A DNA stretch of 64,000 bases from JBJMQS01 sp045802605 (lineage in GTDB: Bacteria > Planctomycetota > Planctomycetia > Gemmatales > Gemmataceae). The translations under genes were made by a program, and so were the position numbers. Below are positions 9,002-16,792 of this stretch, piece by piece. A model generated the notes under the pieces. That model was not told the origin of the DNA. It did not search any database and saw only the letters and a program-made list of their open reading frames with translations. Location of the stretch: contig JBJMQS010000011.1 in NCBI GenBank assembly GCA_045802605.1, positions 40,323 to 104,322 on the forward strand, in the 5' to 3' direction. Each line of letters starts with the position of its first letter. The stretch's first letter is position 1.

Positions 9002-9234
9002 CTGAAGAACAACTCAGAGCGTTCGTCGAGTTTCGAAATCTCCCCGTTTATCTCGAGAATGATCCCCGCGCTGCATCAATAGCCGACGGCCATGTTAAAG
9101 AGTGCTGCACGATCGATGAAGTGCAAGCGTGCTTGGCCGACACAACTCTAATACCGCTCGGTGCGCTCCGTGCAGGTCCAGATGGCCAACAGCAAGTCGT
9201 CGCCTATTTCGCCAACAAAACCGTTGCGCCTTAA
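8998..9234 (+). CDS. Hypothetical small protein
   Basis: 78 aa, acidic, with no signal or TM segment (MTEEQLRAFVEFRNLPVYLE, CCTIDEVQACLADTTLIPLG). The ATG overlaps the preceding stop (ATGA), which supports a translationally coupled pair. Family not recognised. An AT-richer leader of ~190 bases separates it from the giant surface protein gene. Confidence 0.55.
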   Translation: MTEEQLRAFVEFRNLPVYLENDPRAASIADGHVKECCTIDEVQACLADTTLIPLGALRAGPDGQQQVVAYFANKTVAP

Positions 9235-9355
9235 CCGTTAAGAAGAATGCCAGGACTTGTTCCTCGCGCAATTGCCGAATTGTCGTGTGGCGATGAGTTC
9301 TATTGCGTTGTGAATTGATGTTTTTCTAAGCCAAAAGATGTAAACCGCTTGCCAG

Positions 9356-9418
9356 GAAGTAACGGCCCGCCTAAGCTCCCCATTCTAAGCCATTTCTAAT
9401 TCCGAACGGCCTTACTTC
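9356..9418 (+). promoter_or_regulatory. Leader stem-loop upstream of the FG-GAP/Ig protein
   Basis: GAAGTAACGGCC (9356-9367) can pair with GGCCTTACTTC (9408-9418), an 11-bp stem with one bulged C. It ends two bases before the Shine-Dalgarno GAGGTG (9421-9426) of the gene starting at 9431. It does not cover the Shine-Dalgarno, unlike the leaders of the three module genes further right. Its role is unknown. Confidence 0.35.
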
Positions 9419-9430
9419 TCGAGGTGCCCC

Positions 9431-12400
9431 ATGTCGCTCTGGTCCAGCCGTTGGTTTTTTAGCCGTTGGTATAAGTCTGGGAGACTAACTCCTTGGGTGC
9501 GTCGCCGCTCGGGGCTAGCCATAATCGCGCTTGAAGACCGAACGCTGCCCGCCGCTCATCCACTATTTCTGGCGGCGGCCGTCAATTACAACGTGGGGTC
9601 GAGTCCCAACTCGGTCGCTACCGGCGATTTCAATGGCGACGGCAAGCTCGACATGGCCGCTGCCAATTTCCTGGGTAGCAATGTCTCCGTGCTGTTGGGC
9701 AAAGGCGACGGTACATTTTTCCCCGCAGTCAACTATGCAGGCGGGCCGAACAACCGCGGCGTCTTCGTCGGCGACTTCAATAACGATACCAAGCTCGACC
9801 TAGCCACCAGCAACCAGAGCCTCAGCAACCCAGCCACCGGCGGTTTGAGCATCTTGCTGGGCAACGGCAACGGCACGTTTCAATCACCGATTCAGACAAA
9901 CATAGCGACGGTCGGCCATGCGACGGCAGCCGTGACATGGTTGTCCCTCGCGTACCTCGACGGCGACAACAATCTCGATGTCGTCACCGGTAACTCTGGC
10001 GACAACTCCGTTTCAGTGCTGCTCGGCCAAGGCAACGGGCACTTTCAAGCGCCAGTGTTTCTCAACACCGGACTAGGCTCGACACCCTTCACCGGAACGG
10101 TCGCCGACTTCAACAACGATGGAAATCCGGACATCGTCACATCGAACTCGGGAACGTCGCTGCTGGGCACGACGCTCAAAGTGTTTCTCGGCACCGGCAA
10201 CGGGACGACCTACAATCCGGGCCTCACGCTTACCACTAACGCCGGCCCGGGCATTGCCGTCGTCAACGACTTCGACGGCGACAATAATCTCGACCTCGCG
10301 GTGCAGTGTTACACGAGCGGCGACACCGACGTGCTCCTGGGCAACGGCAACGGGACATTCCAACCCAAGACGACTTATCACGTCGCCGCCAACACGTCTT
10401 CGATGAACCAAGGTGACTTTGACAGCGACGGTATCGTGGATCTTTTGGTCACGAACGCTCCCCCGCCCGCCGGTACACCCACGGCCGGGCTCGTTTACGT
10501 CCTGCGTGGCAACGGGAACGGGACCTTCCAGGCCCCCGTCGCCTTCGCCATTGGCCTCAATCCCGGCGCAACGGGTGTCGGCGATTTCGACGGCGACAGC
10601 CAAGTCGATATCGGTGCGTCAAACGATGGCAGTAATACGGTCAGCGTTCTTTTGAATCGATCAGCGGCGACGCATTTCACGCTCACCGCGCCATTGGGAG
10701 TTACGGCCGGCGGGCCATTCAATGCCACCGTGACGGCGCTCAACGGTGCCAATGCCGTTGACGTGGGCTATGCGGGGTTAGTTCAGTTTACTGGCGGTGG
10801 CGCAGGTGCATCGCTTCCCGCGAACAGTTCGTTGACCAACGGGACCGGTCTATTTCCTGTCACTCTCATCACAGCGGGAAGTCAGACAATCACTGCCACT
10901 GATACGGTCCAGGCCGGCTTGACGGCCAGTGCGACCATCAGCGTCAGTCCAGCGGCGGCCGCCACATTCGTGGTGACTGCAAGCCCATCGTTGATCATCG
11001 CCGGGGGCATAACCAACCTTACTGTCGTCGCGAAGGACACCTTTGGCAACACGGCCAGCGGGTATTCGGGAACGGTCCACTTCACCGGCGGTGGCGCGGG
11101 CGCATCGCTTCCAGCGAACACCTCGCTGGCGAGCGGCACCGGCTCATTCCCCGCGACGCTCATTACCGCCGGCAACCAAACCGTAAATGCCGTTGATACA
11201 CTCAATGCAACAATTGGCGGGAGCACCACGATTCAGGTGGATCCGGCCGCGGCCAGCAAATTCATCGTGACCGCCGTTCCTTCGAGCATCACCGCCGGTG
11301 CGTCAACAACGCTCACCGTGGTGGCGGAGGACTTCTACGGCAACACGGCCACCGGCTACGCGGGGACAGTTCAATTCAGCGGCGGCGGAGCCGGCGCATT
11401 GTTGCCGGCCCCGAGCGGCCTCTCAGCCGGGACGGGCATGTTCCCCGCCACGCTCGTGACTACGGGCACTCAAACGATTGCCGCGAAAGATGGCAGCATC
11501 ACCGGCAGCGTTTCGATCAACGTCAGCCCAGCGGCGGCCGCTTCATTCGTGGTCACCGCGAATCCGACAACCATCACGGCCGGCGATTCGGCGACGGTCG
11601 CGGTCACCGCCAAAGACGCCTACGGAAACATCGCGACGGGCTATGGCGGCACGGTGCAAGTCACTGGCGGCGTCAATCAGCCATCCGGCACACTCACGGC
11701 CGGCACCGGGTCCTTCTTGGTGCAACTGACAGCCGCGGGCAATCACACGTTGACAGCTACCGACACTGTGAACCCCGCGCTGAGCGACAGCGCGGCGGTC
11801 ACCGTCAATCCGGCCGCAGCCACTCACTTCGCCGTGTCGGCCAGCCCGGGAACCATTACGGCTGGCGACACGACGACTTTGACGGTGACAGCCAAAGACC
11901 AATTCGAAAACATGGCGACAGGCTACGCCGGCTTGGTTCACTTCAGTGGCGGGGGCACCGGTGCCAGTCTCCCTGGCAATAGTTCGCTTGCAGCAGGCAA
12001 TGGAACGTTTCCCGCGACTCTCATCACCGCGGGCAACCAAATGCTGACAGCGGCCGATAGTGTTAACTCGACCATCACTGGAAGCGCCAACGTCACGGTG
12101 CTCGCGGCAGCGGCCAGTTCCTTCCTCATCACAGCCAGTCCCAACACCATCACGGCCGGAGGCAGTTCGAACTTGACCGTGACCGCCAAGGACCCGTACG
12201 GGAATACGGCGGACGGCTACAGCGGGACTGTCAATTTCAGCGGCGGCGGCGCGGGGGCGACGTTGCCACCGAGCAGCACGCTCTCATTGGGAACCGGAAT
12301 CTTCCCTATCAGTTTGATCGTCGCGGGCAACCAGACTGTTACGGCGCAAGATAGCGCCAATGCGAGTCTCGTCAGCAGCGTATCGATCAATGTTACGCCG

Positions 12401-14098
12401 GCCGCTGCGACTCACTTCAAGGTGACGGCGCTCCCGTCCCTCATCACGGCTGGTGGTTCCACAAACCTCACCGTGACCGCTAAGGACCAATTTGAAAACA
12501 CGGCCACCGGCTATTCCGGCGTCGTTCAATTTTCCGGTGGCGGCGCGGGCGCGACCCTGCCGCCAAACAGCCTGCTCTCCGCAGGTACGGGAACATTCCC
12601 GGTGACGCTGATCACCGCGGGCAACCAAACAATCTCAGCGAAGGACAGTGCGAATGCCGTCATCACCGGTAGCGCATCCGTGCAGGTGAGTCCGGCTGCG
12701 GCAGCAAAATTTGACGTCTCGGCCAGCCCGACTTCCGTCGTCGCCGGCAACACCACGACAATACAGGTCACGGCCAAGGACATTTACGGGAACGTTGCCA
12801 CGGGTTACTCCGGCAACCCGCTTATCACCGGCGGCGGATCGGGCGCGACCATTCCGTTAACCGCTAATGTCGTGGGCGGTAGCGGGTCGTTCGGGGCCAC
12901 GCTCGTCACGGCCGGCACGCAGACCATCGTGGTTACCGATGGCGCTGTCTCCGGCAGTGCGACGGTCAATGTGAGTCCGGCGGCGGCTTCGCAATTCGTC
13001 CTCACTGGCGTACCACCCACGGTCGTGGCCGGCAGCCCATTCACTGTCACTGTCACGGCCAAAGATCAATACGGAAACTTGGCCACGTCGTTTGGTGGGA
13101 CCGTGAGCATCAGCAGCACTGATGGCGCGGCCGTCCCGCCAACCTCCGCGACGTTGTCCGGAGGTACCGGGACGTTTTCGGTGACGCTGAAGACCGCCGG
13201 TACGTGGACGATTACCGCGACAAGCGGTTCGATTTCCAAGACGAGCGCCCCGATCCTGGTGACTCCGGGCGCTGCGAGTCAGTTCGTACTGAGCGGTCCG
13301 CCGTCCGCCACGCTGGGCGCGCCGGTCGCCATTTCGATCACGGCCAAAGACGCCTTTGGAAACGTCGCCACTGGATTTACGGGGCTGGTTGTCATCACCA
13401 GCAGTGACCCGCAGGCGAATTTGCCCGGGCCAACGACGTTGACCAATGGCGTGGGTTCGGTGGTCGTGACATTCCTGAATCCCGGTAGCCAAACCGTGAC
13501 TGGCAGCAGTTCGTCGATCACCGGTACATCGCCGGGCATTTTGGTCAGCACGACGCCGACAGGTCCGGTGCACCATGGCCAAACCGCGACGATCGGATTC
13601 TGGCATAACAACAATGGGCAGGCGCTCATCAACAGCTTCAATGGCGGGCCCACCGCGACTTCGTTGTCGAGCTGGCTGTCATCCGCGTTCCCCAGGCTTT
13701 ATGGGACCTTGGCGGGCACCAATAATCTCACCGGCAAAACGAATGCTCAGGTCGCCGCTTATTATTTGACGTTGTTCAACGCGCAGGGCCAAAAGTTAGA
13801 AGCTCAAGTCATGGCAACCGCGTTGGCGGTGTATGCCACGACTCAGTCACTCGGCGGGTCGGCCGCAGCCGCATATGGCTTCCAGGTGACAGTGGCCGGC
13901 GTTGGTTCGAGTACGTTTAACGTGGGCGCCAACTGGGCCGCATTCGGCGCGCCGATCAACTCGACGCGGACCGTGTTGCAGTTGCTGCAAGCCACCAATG
14001 CCGCGGCTGTCGGTGGCGTCCTCTACAACGGCAATAGCTCTTTGCGAAATCAAGCAAACTCGGTGTTTACCGGCATCAACGAAGCGGGCGATATATAG
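9431..14098 (+). CDS. Giant exported FG-GAP / Ig-like repeat protein
   Basis: 1555 aa. The N-terminus is basic (WSSRWFFSRWYKSGR) followed by IIALEDRTLPAA: the LEDR motif at residues 34-37 marks planctomycete exported repeat proteins. Residues ~50-410 hold FG-GAP/VCBS repeats with Ca-binding-like loops (GDFNGDGKLDMAAAN, GDFNNDTKLDLATSN, FDGDNNLDLAV, GDFDGDSQVDIGAS), expected to form a beta-propeller. Residues ~412-1375 are ten Ig-like repeats of ~97 aa. The C-terminal ~175 aa (TATIGFWHNNNGQALI to GINEAGDI) is a helical domain that I have seen only as an end module of such proteins. No dockerin pair or PEP-CTERM tail. GAGGTG four bases before the ATG is a good ribosome site. Likely a surface or secreted adhesin-like protein; this role is inferred. 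Confidence 0.9.
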   Translation: MSLWSSRWFFSRWYKSGRLTPWVRRRSGLAIIALEDRTLPAAHPLFLAAAVNYNVGSSPNSVATGDFNGDGKLDMAAANFLGSNVSVLLGKGDGTFFPAVNYAGGPNNRGVFVGDFNNDTKLDLATSNQSLSNPATGGLSILLGNGNGTFQSPIQTNIATVGHATAAVTWLSLAYLDGDNNLDVVTGNSGDNSVSVLLGQGNGHFQAPVFLNTGLGSTPFTGTVADFNNDGNPDIVTSNSGTSLLGTTLKVFLGTGNGTTYNPGLTLTTNAGPGIAVVNDFDGDNNLDLAVQCYTSGDTDVLLGNGNGTFQPKTTYHVAANTSSMNQGDFDSDGIVDLLVTNAPPPAGTPTAGLVYVLRGNGNGTFQAPVAFAIGLNPGATGVGDFDGDSQVDIGASNDGSNTVSVLLNRSAATHFTLTAPLGVTAGGPFNATVTALNGANAVDVGYAGLVQFTGGGAGASLPANSSLTNGTGLFPVTLITAGSQTITATDTVQAGLTASATISVSPAAAATFVVTASPSLIIAGGITNLTVVAKDTFGNTASGYSGTVHFTGGGAGASLPANTSLASGTGSFPATLITAGNQTVNAVDTLNATIGGSTTIQVDPAAASKFIVTAVPSSITAGASTTLTVVAEDFYGNTATGYAGTVQFSGGGAGALLPAPSGLSAGTGMFPATLVTTGTQTIAAKDGSITGSVSINVSPAAAASFVVTANPTTITAGDSATVAVTAKDAYGNIATGYGGTVQVTGGVNQPSGTLTAGTGSFLVQLTAAGNHTLTATDTVNPALSDSAAVTVNPAAATHFAVSASPGTITAGDTTTLTVTAKDQFENMATGYAGLVHFSGGGTGASLPGNSSLAAGNGTFPATLITAGNQMLTAADSVNSTITGSANVTVLAAAASSFLITASPNTITAGGSSNLTVTAKDPYGNTADGYSGTVNFSGGGAGATLPPSSTLSLGTGIFPISLIVAGNQTVTAQDSANASLVSSVSINVTPAAATHFKVTALPSLITAGGSTNLTVTAKDQFENTATGYSGVVQFSGGGAGATLPPNSLLSAGTGTFPVTLITAGNQTISAKDSANAVITGSASVQVSPAAAAKFDVSASPTSVVAGNTTTIQVTAKDIYGNVATGYSGNPLITGGGSGATIPLTANVVGGSGSFGATLVTAGTQTIVVTDGAVSGSATVNVSPAAASQFVLTGVPPTVVAGSPFTVTVTAKDQYGNLATSFGGTVSISSTDGAAVPPTSATLSGGTGTFSVTLKTAGTWTITATSGSISKTSAPILVTPGAASQFVLSGPPSATLGAPVAISITAKDAFGNVATGFTGLVVITSSDPQANLPGPTTLTNGVGSVVVTFLNPGSQTVTGSSSSITGTSPGILVSTTPTGPVHHGQTATIGFWHNNNGQALINSFNGGPTATSLSSWLSSAFPRLYGTLAGTNNLTGKTNAQVAAYYLTLFNAQGQKLEAQVMATALAVYATTQSLGGSAAAAYGFQVTVAGVGSSTFNVGANWAAFGAPINSTRTVLQLLQATNAAAVGGVLYNGNSSLRNQANSVFTGINEAGDI
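10666..13565 (+). repeat. Ten tandem ~290-base Ig-like repeats in a CDS
   Basis: Ten in-frame units of about 97 codons, each built as xxFxVTAxPxxITAG, LTVTAKDxYGNxATGY, GTVxFSGGGAGA, GTGxFPxTLITAGxQT and VSPAAA. Units 2, 5, 6 and 7 are closest to each other; units 8-10 diverge (the GGGAG segment changes in 9 and 10). The unit pattern suggests expansion by recombination. Confidence 0.9.
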
Positions 14099-14165
14099 CC
14101 GGTTGATGTCTCGTAAGAGATGCGCTGAGTGAAAAGGACTGGGGCAAAGCTGCCCGCGTGATTGC

Positions 14166-14198
14166 GGAATGAACACCAAAGGACTTGGTGTTTATTCC
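14166..14198. terminator. Hairpin between convergent genes
   Basis: GGAATGAACACCAA (14166-14179) pairs with TTGGTGTTTATTCC (14185-14198) over 14 positions with one G-U pair and a 5-base loop. It covers the stop codon of the minus-strand gene at 14192 and lies 68 bases after the giant plus-strand gene. It probably ends transcription from both sides, although there is no long T-run. Confidence 0.55.
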
Positions 14199-14461
14199 GC
14201 TTGGTCGATCGCCTGGAAATCGGCATCGCCAAAGGGCGGTAATCCGAATTCTTGTGCGACGATTCTCAGGACTTCCACCGCCTCGGGCCGCTCATTGACG
14301 CGGATCAGAACTTCAGCGACCAACTCCTGCCGTGCTCTTTCCATGGCCGCGATGCTCTCGTGGTAATGCCGCGCCGCCTGAATGACGCGCAGCGGAAGTC
14401 TTGACTTCTGCTTGGGCTTCAGCATCTCGTCAGAAAAACGCTTGTGCGGCTTGGAATTCAT
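14192..14461 (-). CDS. Hypothetical helical protein
   Basis: 89 aa, mostly charged alpha helix (KPHKRFSDEMLKPKQKSRLP, ERARQELVAEVLIRVNERPE, VLRIVAQEFGLPPFGDADF). The ATG at 14461 has AGGAGGG five bases upstream, which fixes the start over the longer reading from 14542. No signal, membrane segment or known motif. It converges on the giant surface protein gene. Confidence 0.65.
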   Translation of the reverse strand: MNSKPHKRFSDEMLKPKQKSRLPLRVIQAARHYHESIAAMERARQELVAEVLIRVNERPEAVEVLRIVAQEFGLPPFGDADFQAIDQAE

Positions 14462-14556
14462 GTTACCCTCCTGCAAACGAGCAGCGCTTATAGCCGACCC
14501 TCCACCGTCCACGCTAGCCCGTTTCCATGCGTGATAGATCATAAGGAAGCGTCGTT

Positions 14557-14772
14557 TTGTGCATTCTGCCCGATCGCGCCCATAGCTTGTATCAGATCCC
14601 CGATGACATTCGCCCTTTGACGGGACTGGCCATCGGCTACCTCGGCAACATCTCCGATTTGCCCGAAAAGTACCAACCGCGCGACCTTACTCCGCGGGTC
14701 CGCAAGCCATTGGCGGAGTTTGTTTTCGAGACCAAGTGGGGAAACACCGCCCGGATCGCGTCACAACGATGA
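14557..14772 (+). pseudogene. C-terminal fragment of a nitroreductase-family gene
   Basis: Only the end of the protein remains: LYQIPDDIRPLTGLAIGYLG, then LPEKYQPRDLTPRVRKPLAEFVF. This fits the C-terminus of FMN-dependent nitroreductases (hydrophobic AIGY, then LPE..R...PR.RKPL.EFVF). The N-terminal FMN-binding part is absent and nothing upstream encodes it; the apparent start (MCILPDRAHS) is fortuitous. The stop is 33 bases before dps. Confidence 0.7.
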
Positions 14773-14804
14773 GTCATGAACCGCCAACTCACTCAAGGAC
14801 AATC

Positions 14805-15278
14805 ATGATGTTCCAGACAAAAAATGACCTCCCGGAATCCACTCGGGCGAATGTTATCGAGTTGTTAAATGCCCGTTTGGCGGACGCTATTGATTTGCAG
14901 ACGCAAACCAAACAAGCCCATTGGAATGTCAAAGGCGCCAACTTCATCGCGCTGCATGAACTCTTCGACAAAATCAATGAAAGTGTCGAAGACTGTGTCG
15001 ATGACCTTGCGGAATGCACAGTGCAACTCGGCGGCGTGGCCCATCGGTCGGTGCGAACCGTCGCTCGGCGCTCCTCTCTGGTCGAATATCCAGACACCGC
15101 CGTCGAAGGCCAAGCCCACGTCGGAGCGCTCTCATCAGCACTGGCGGCATTTGGAAAGTCCGCGCGCAATGCAATCACGACTGCCAATGACTTAGGCGAC
15201 CTCGATTGCGCCGACTTATTCACTGGAATCTCTCGTGGAATGGACAAGTGGTTGTGGTTCGTCGAAGCACATCAATAG
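14805..15278 (+). CDS. dps: Dps-type ferritin-like DNA protection protein
   Basis: 157 aa from the second-tier ATG at 14805, chosen for AAGGAC upstream and for the usual family length (~155-170 aa). Dps dodecamers oxidise and store iron with H2O2 and protect DNA in stationary phase or oxidative stress. The ferroxidase signature is present: TKQAHWNVKGANFIALHELF then DKINESVEDCVDDLAE (His, Asp and Glu ligands). The C-terminal helix ends DKWLWFVEAHQ. It is the only intact gene in a stretch otherwise made of broken redox genes (nitroreductase upstream, rhodanese downstream). Confidence 0.92.
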   Translation: MMFQTKNDLPESTRANVIELLNARLADAIDLQTQTKQAHWNVKGANFIALHELFDKINESVEDCVDDLAECTVQLGGVAHRSVRTVARRSSLVEYPDTAVEGQAHVGALSSALAAFGKSARNAITTANDLGDLDCADLFTGISRGMDKWLWFVEAHQ

Positions 15279-15325
15279 ACTGTCCGCCAGAACAACAACG
15301 GACCTTTGATGGAATGGACCTGACG

Positions 15326-15703
15326 ATGCGAGCAACGATCAGTCGCGATGAACTGAAAACCAAAATCGACCGCGGGGGACCAGTTCACGCTCCTCGACAC
15401 TCTGGCAAACCAGTACTATCGCCACTCTCATTTGCCCGGATCAATATGCCGTATGACCAAGTGAATCAACTTGCGCCGACTCTTCTGCCTGACAAAAACG
15501 CCAAGATCCTGACCTATTGCTACAACCCTTCCTGACCTGCCTCAGCACTGGCCACCCGTGATTTGGTGGCCCTCGGTTACACGAACGTTCGCGAGTACGT
15601 CGAAGGCAAGCAAGATTGGAAAAACGGCGGTTTCGCCATGGAAAGCCAAGGTCATGATGGAACCGGGCCCAACATTGAGACGCAGTTCTGCGTTCTGACA
15701 TAG
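15326..15703 (+). pseudogene. Rhodanese-domain gene, multiply broken
   Basis: Three frames together spell a rhodanese-like protein of ~120 aa. Frame 1 gives ATISRDELKTKID; a shift into another frame gives DQFTLLDTLANQYYRHSHLP; back in frame 1, INMPYDQVNQLAPTLLPDKN and ILTYCYNPS. There a TGA replaces the next codon, after which PASALATRDLVALGYTNVRE and KQDWKNGGF follow to a TAG at 15701. The active-site loop of a rhodanese (Cys then five residues) is CYNPS-stop-PAS, so the stop falls exactly in the catalytic loop. This is a dead gene. Confidence 0.7.
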
Positions 15704-15734
15704 GTTTCTTTCACTGATTCACAAAACGTGACAT

Positions 15735-15754
15735 CGGTCGATGTGACCGACGCG
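15735..15754 (+). repeat. Boundary element copy a
   Basis: CGGTCGATGTGACCGACGCG. Stem CGGTC/GACCG around GATGT. It lies ~420 bases before the first sigma-kinase module. Followed by GCGGA and, 30 bases on, CCGTCGGT, features shared with copy d. Confidence 0.7.
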
Positions 15755-16175
15755 CGGAAGGGATATTTGGTGAGCGGACACCGTCGGTCAAATGACTGTG
15801 AGCGAGCCGCAAAAGACAAAGCATGATCACGATATTGTTGGACGACGCCTTGTCATTGCTGCAGGGAAACGGCGGCAGCGAGTGTCACATAATAGTACAA
15901 AGGCCGCGGTTAGGGTTCGTGACGTCCAAGGCGTTGCCCGTTTTCCTAAGGTGTTCTGGATGTGCGTTTGCGCGGGGGCGATATTCAGATGAGGGTTGAT
16001 TTCAGTCTATTTGTTAGGTTTGCTTGAAAATGGCGCATGGGATAGGCATTGAAGCGCATTACGTAGAAATAGCAACAGACTATGTCCAAACTTTGCCTAA
16101 TGAGGCCTATCTCGGCAGCATACTCGCGGGCCGTGATACGATTTGAGGACGTCGTGGTACTTGCACTATGAGGCG
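15755..16175. other. Non-coding gap before module 1
   Basis: About 420 bases with no supported ORF. It presumably holds the promoter of the sigma-kinase module, but I see no clear -35/-10 pair. Confidence 0.4.
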
Positions 16176-16771
16176 ATGATGACCGAGCCGCGGACGCGGG
16201 GCAGCATGTTGCTGCGGATTCGGGATCCGCAGGATAGTCATTCCTGGTCCGAGTTCGCACAGATTTACGCGCCGTTGATCCACGGCTATGCCCGGCGGCG
16301 CGGGCTCCAGGATCACGATGCCGCGGATTTGACTCAAGAAGCGCTGATCGTGGTGGCGAGGGCCATCCACAACTTGGACTACAATCCCGAGCGCGGGTCA
16401 TTTCGCGGCTGGTTATTCACCGTCGTGCATCGCAAACTGCTGAACATGCTGGCGAGCCAGCGGCGACATCCGCAAGGCAGCGGCGATACCGGGATGCACG
16501 AGCGATTGCAGCAGCAACCCTCGCCTGACGACCAAGCCGAGGACGTGTGGAACCGAGATTACGAGGAGCAGCTATTCGCGTGGGCGAGCGAACAGGCTCG
16601 TCCCCAGGTGGAGGAACGAACGTGGCAGGGTTTTGGCGCACCGCCGTGGAGGGACAGGAAACCCGCCACGTTGCCACGGATCTGGCCATGACGGTCGCGG
16701 GCGTCCGGCTGGCCAAGAGCCGCGTCATGGCGCGGATCAAGAACTGCGTTGCCGAGGCGGAACTTACGTGA
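16176..16771 (+). pseudogene. ECF sigma factor of module 1, frameshifted
   Basis: A sigma-70 ECF-type protein. Region 2 is clear: FAQIYAPLIHGYARRRGLQD, HDAADLTQEALIVVARAIHN, GSFRGWLFTVVHRKLLNML. After EEQLFAWASEQARPQVEERT the frame runs into a stop at 16691 with nonsense (GAPPWRDRK), while the +1-shifted frame continues the expected region 4: FWRTAVEGQETRHVATDLAM, TVAGVRLAKSRVMARIKN. One base is missing near 16625-16632 (CAGGGTTTTGG). The total of 596 bases fits a single deletion. The real product, if any, would lack region 4 and not bind -35 elements. The kinase gene starts about 20 bases downstream. Confidence 0.75.
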
Positions 16772-16792
16772 TCGCGAGTGAAAGTGAGTGGA

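Noticed and set aside
12857..13606. 249-codon minus-strand ORF
   Set aside because: Shadow of the Ig-like repeats; low-complexity Arg/Gly text.
16620..16640. Programmed frameshift in the module-1 sigma gene (GGGTTTTGG)
   Set aside because: No downstream stimulatory structure was apparent and other nearby genes carry unrelated indels, so decay or error is simpler.
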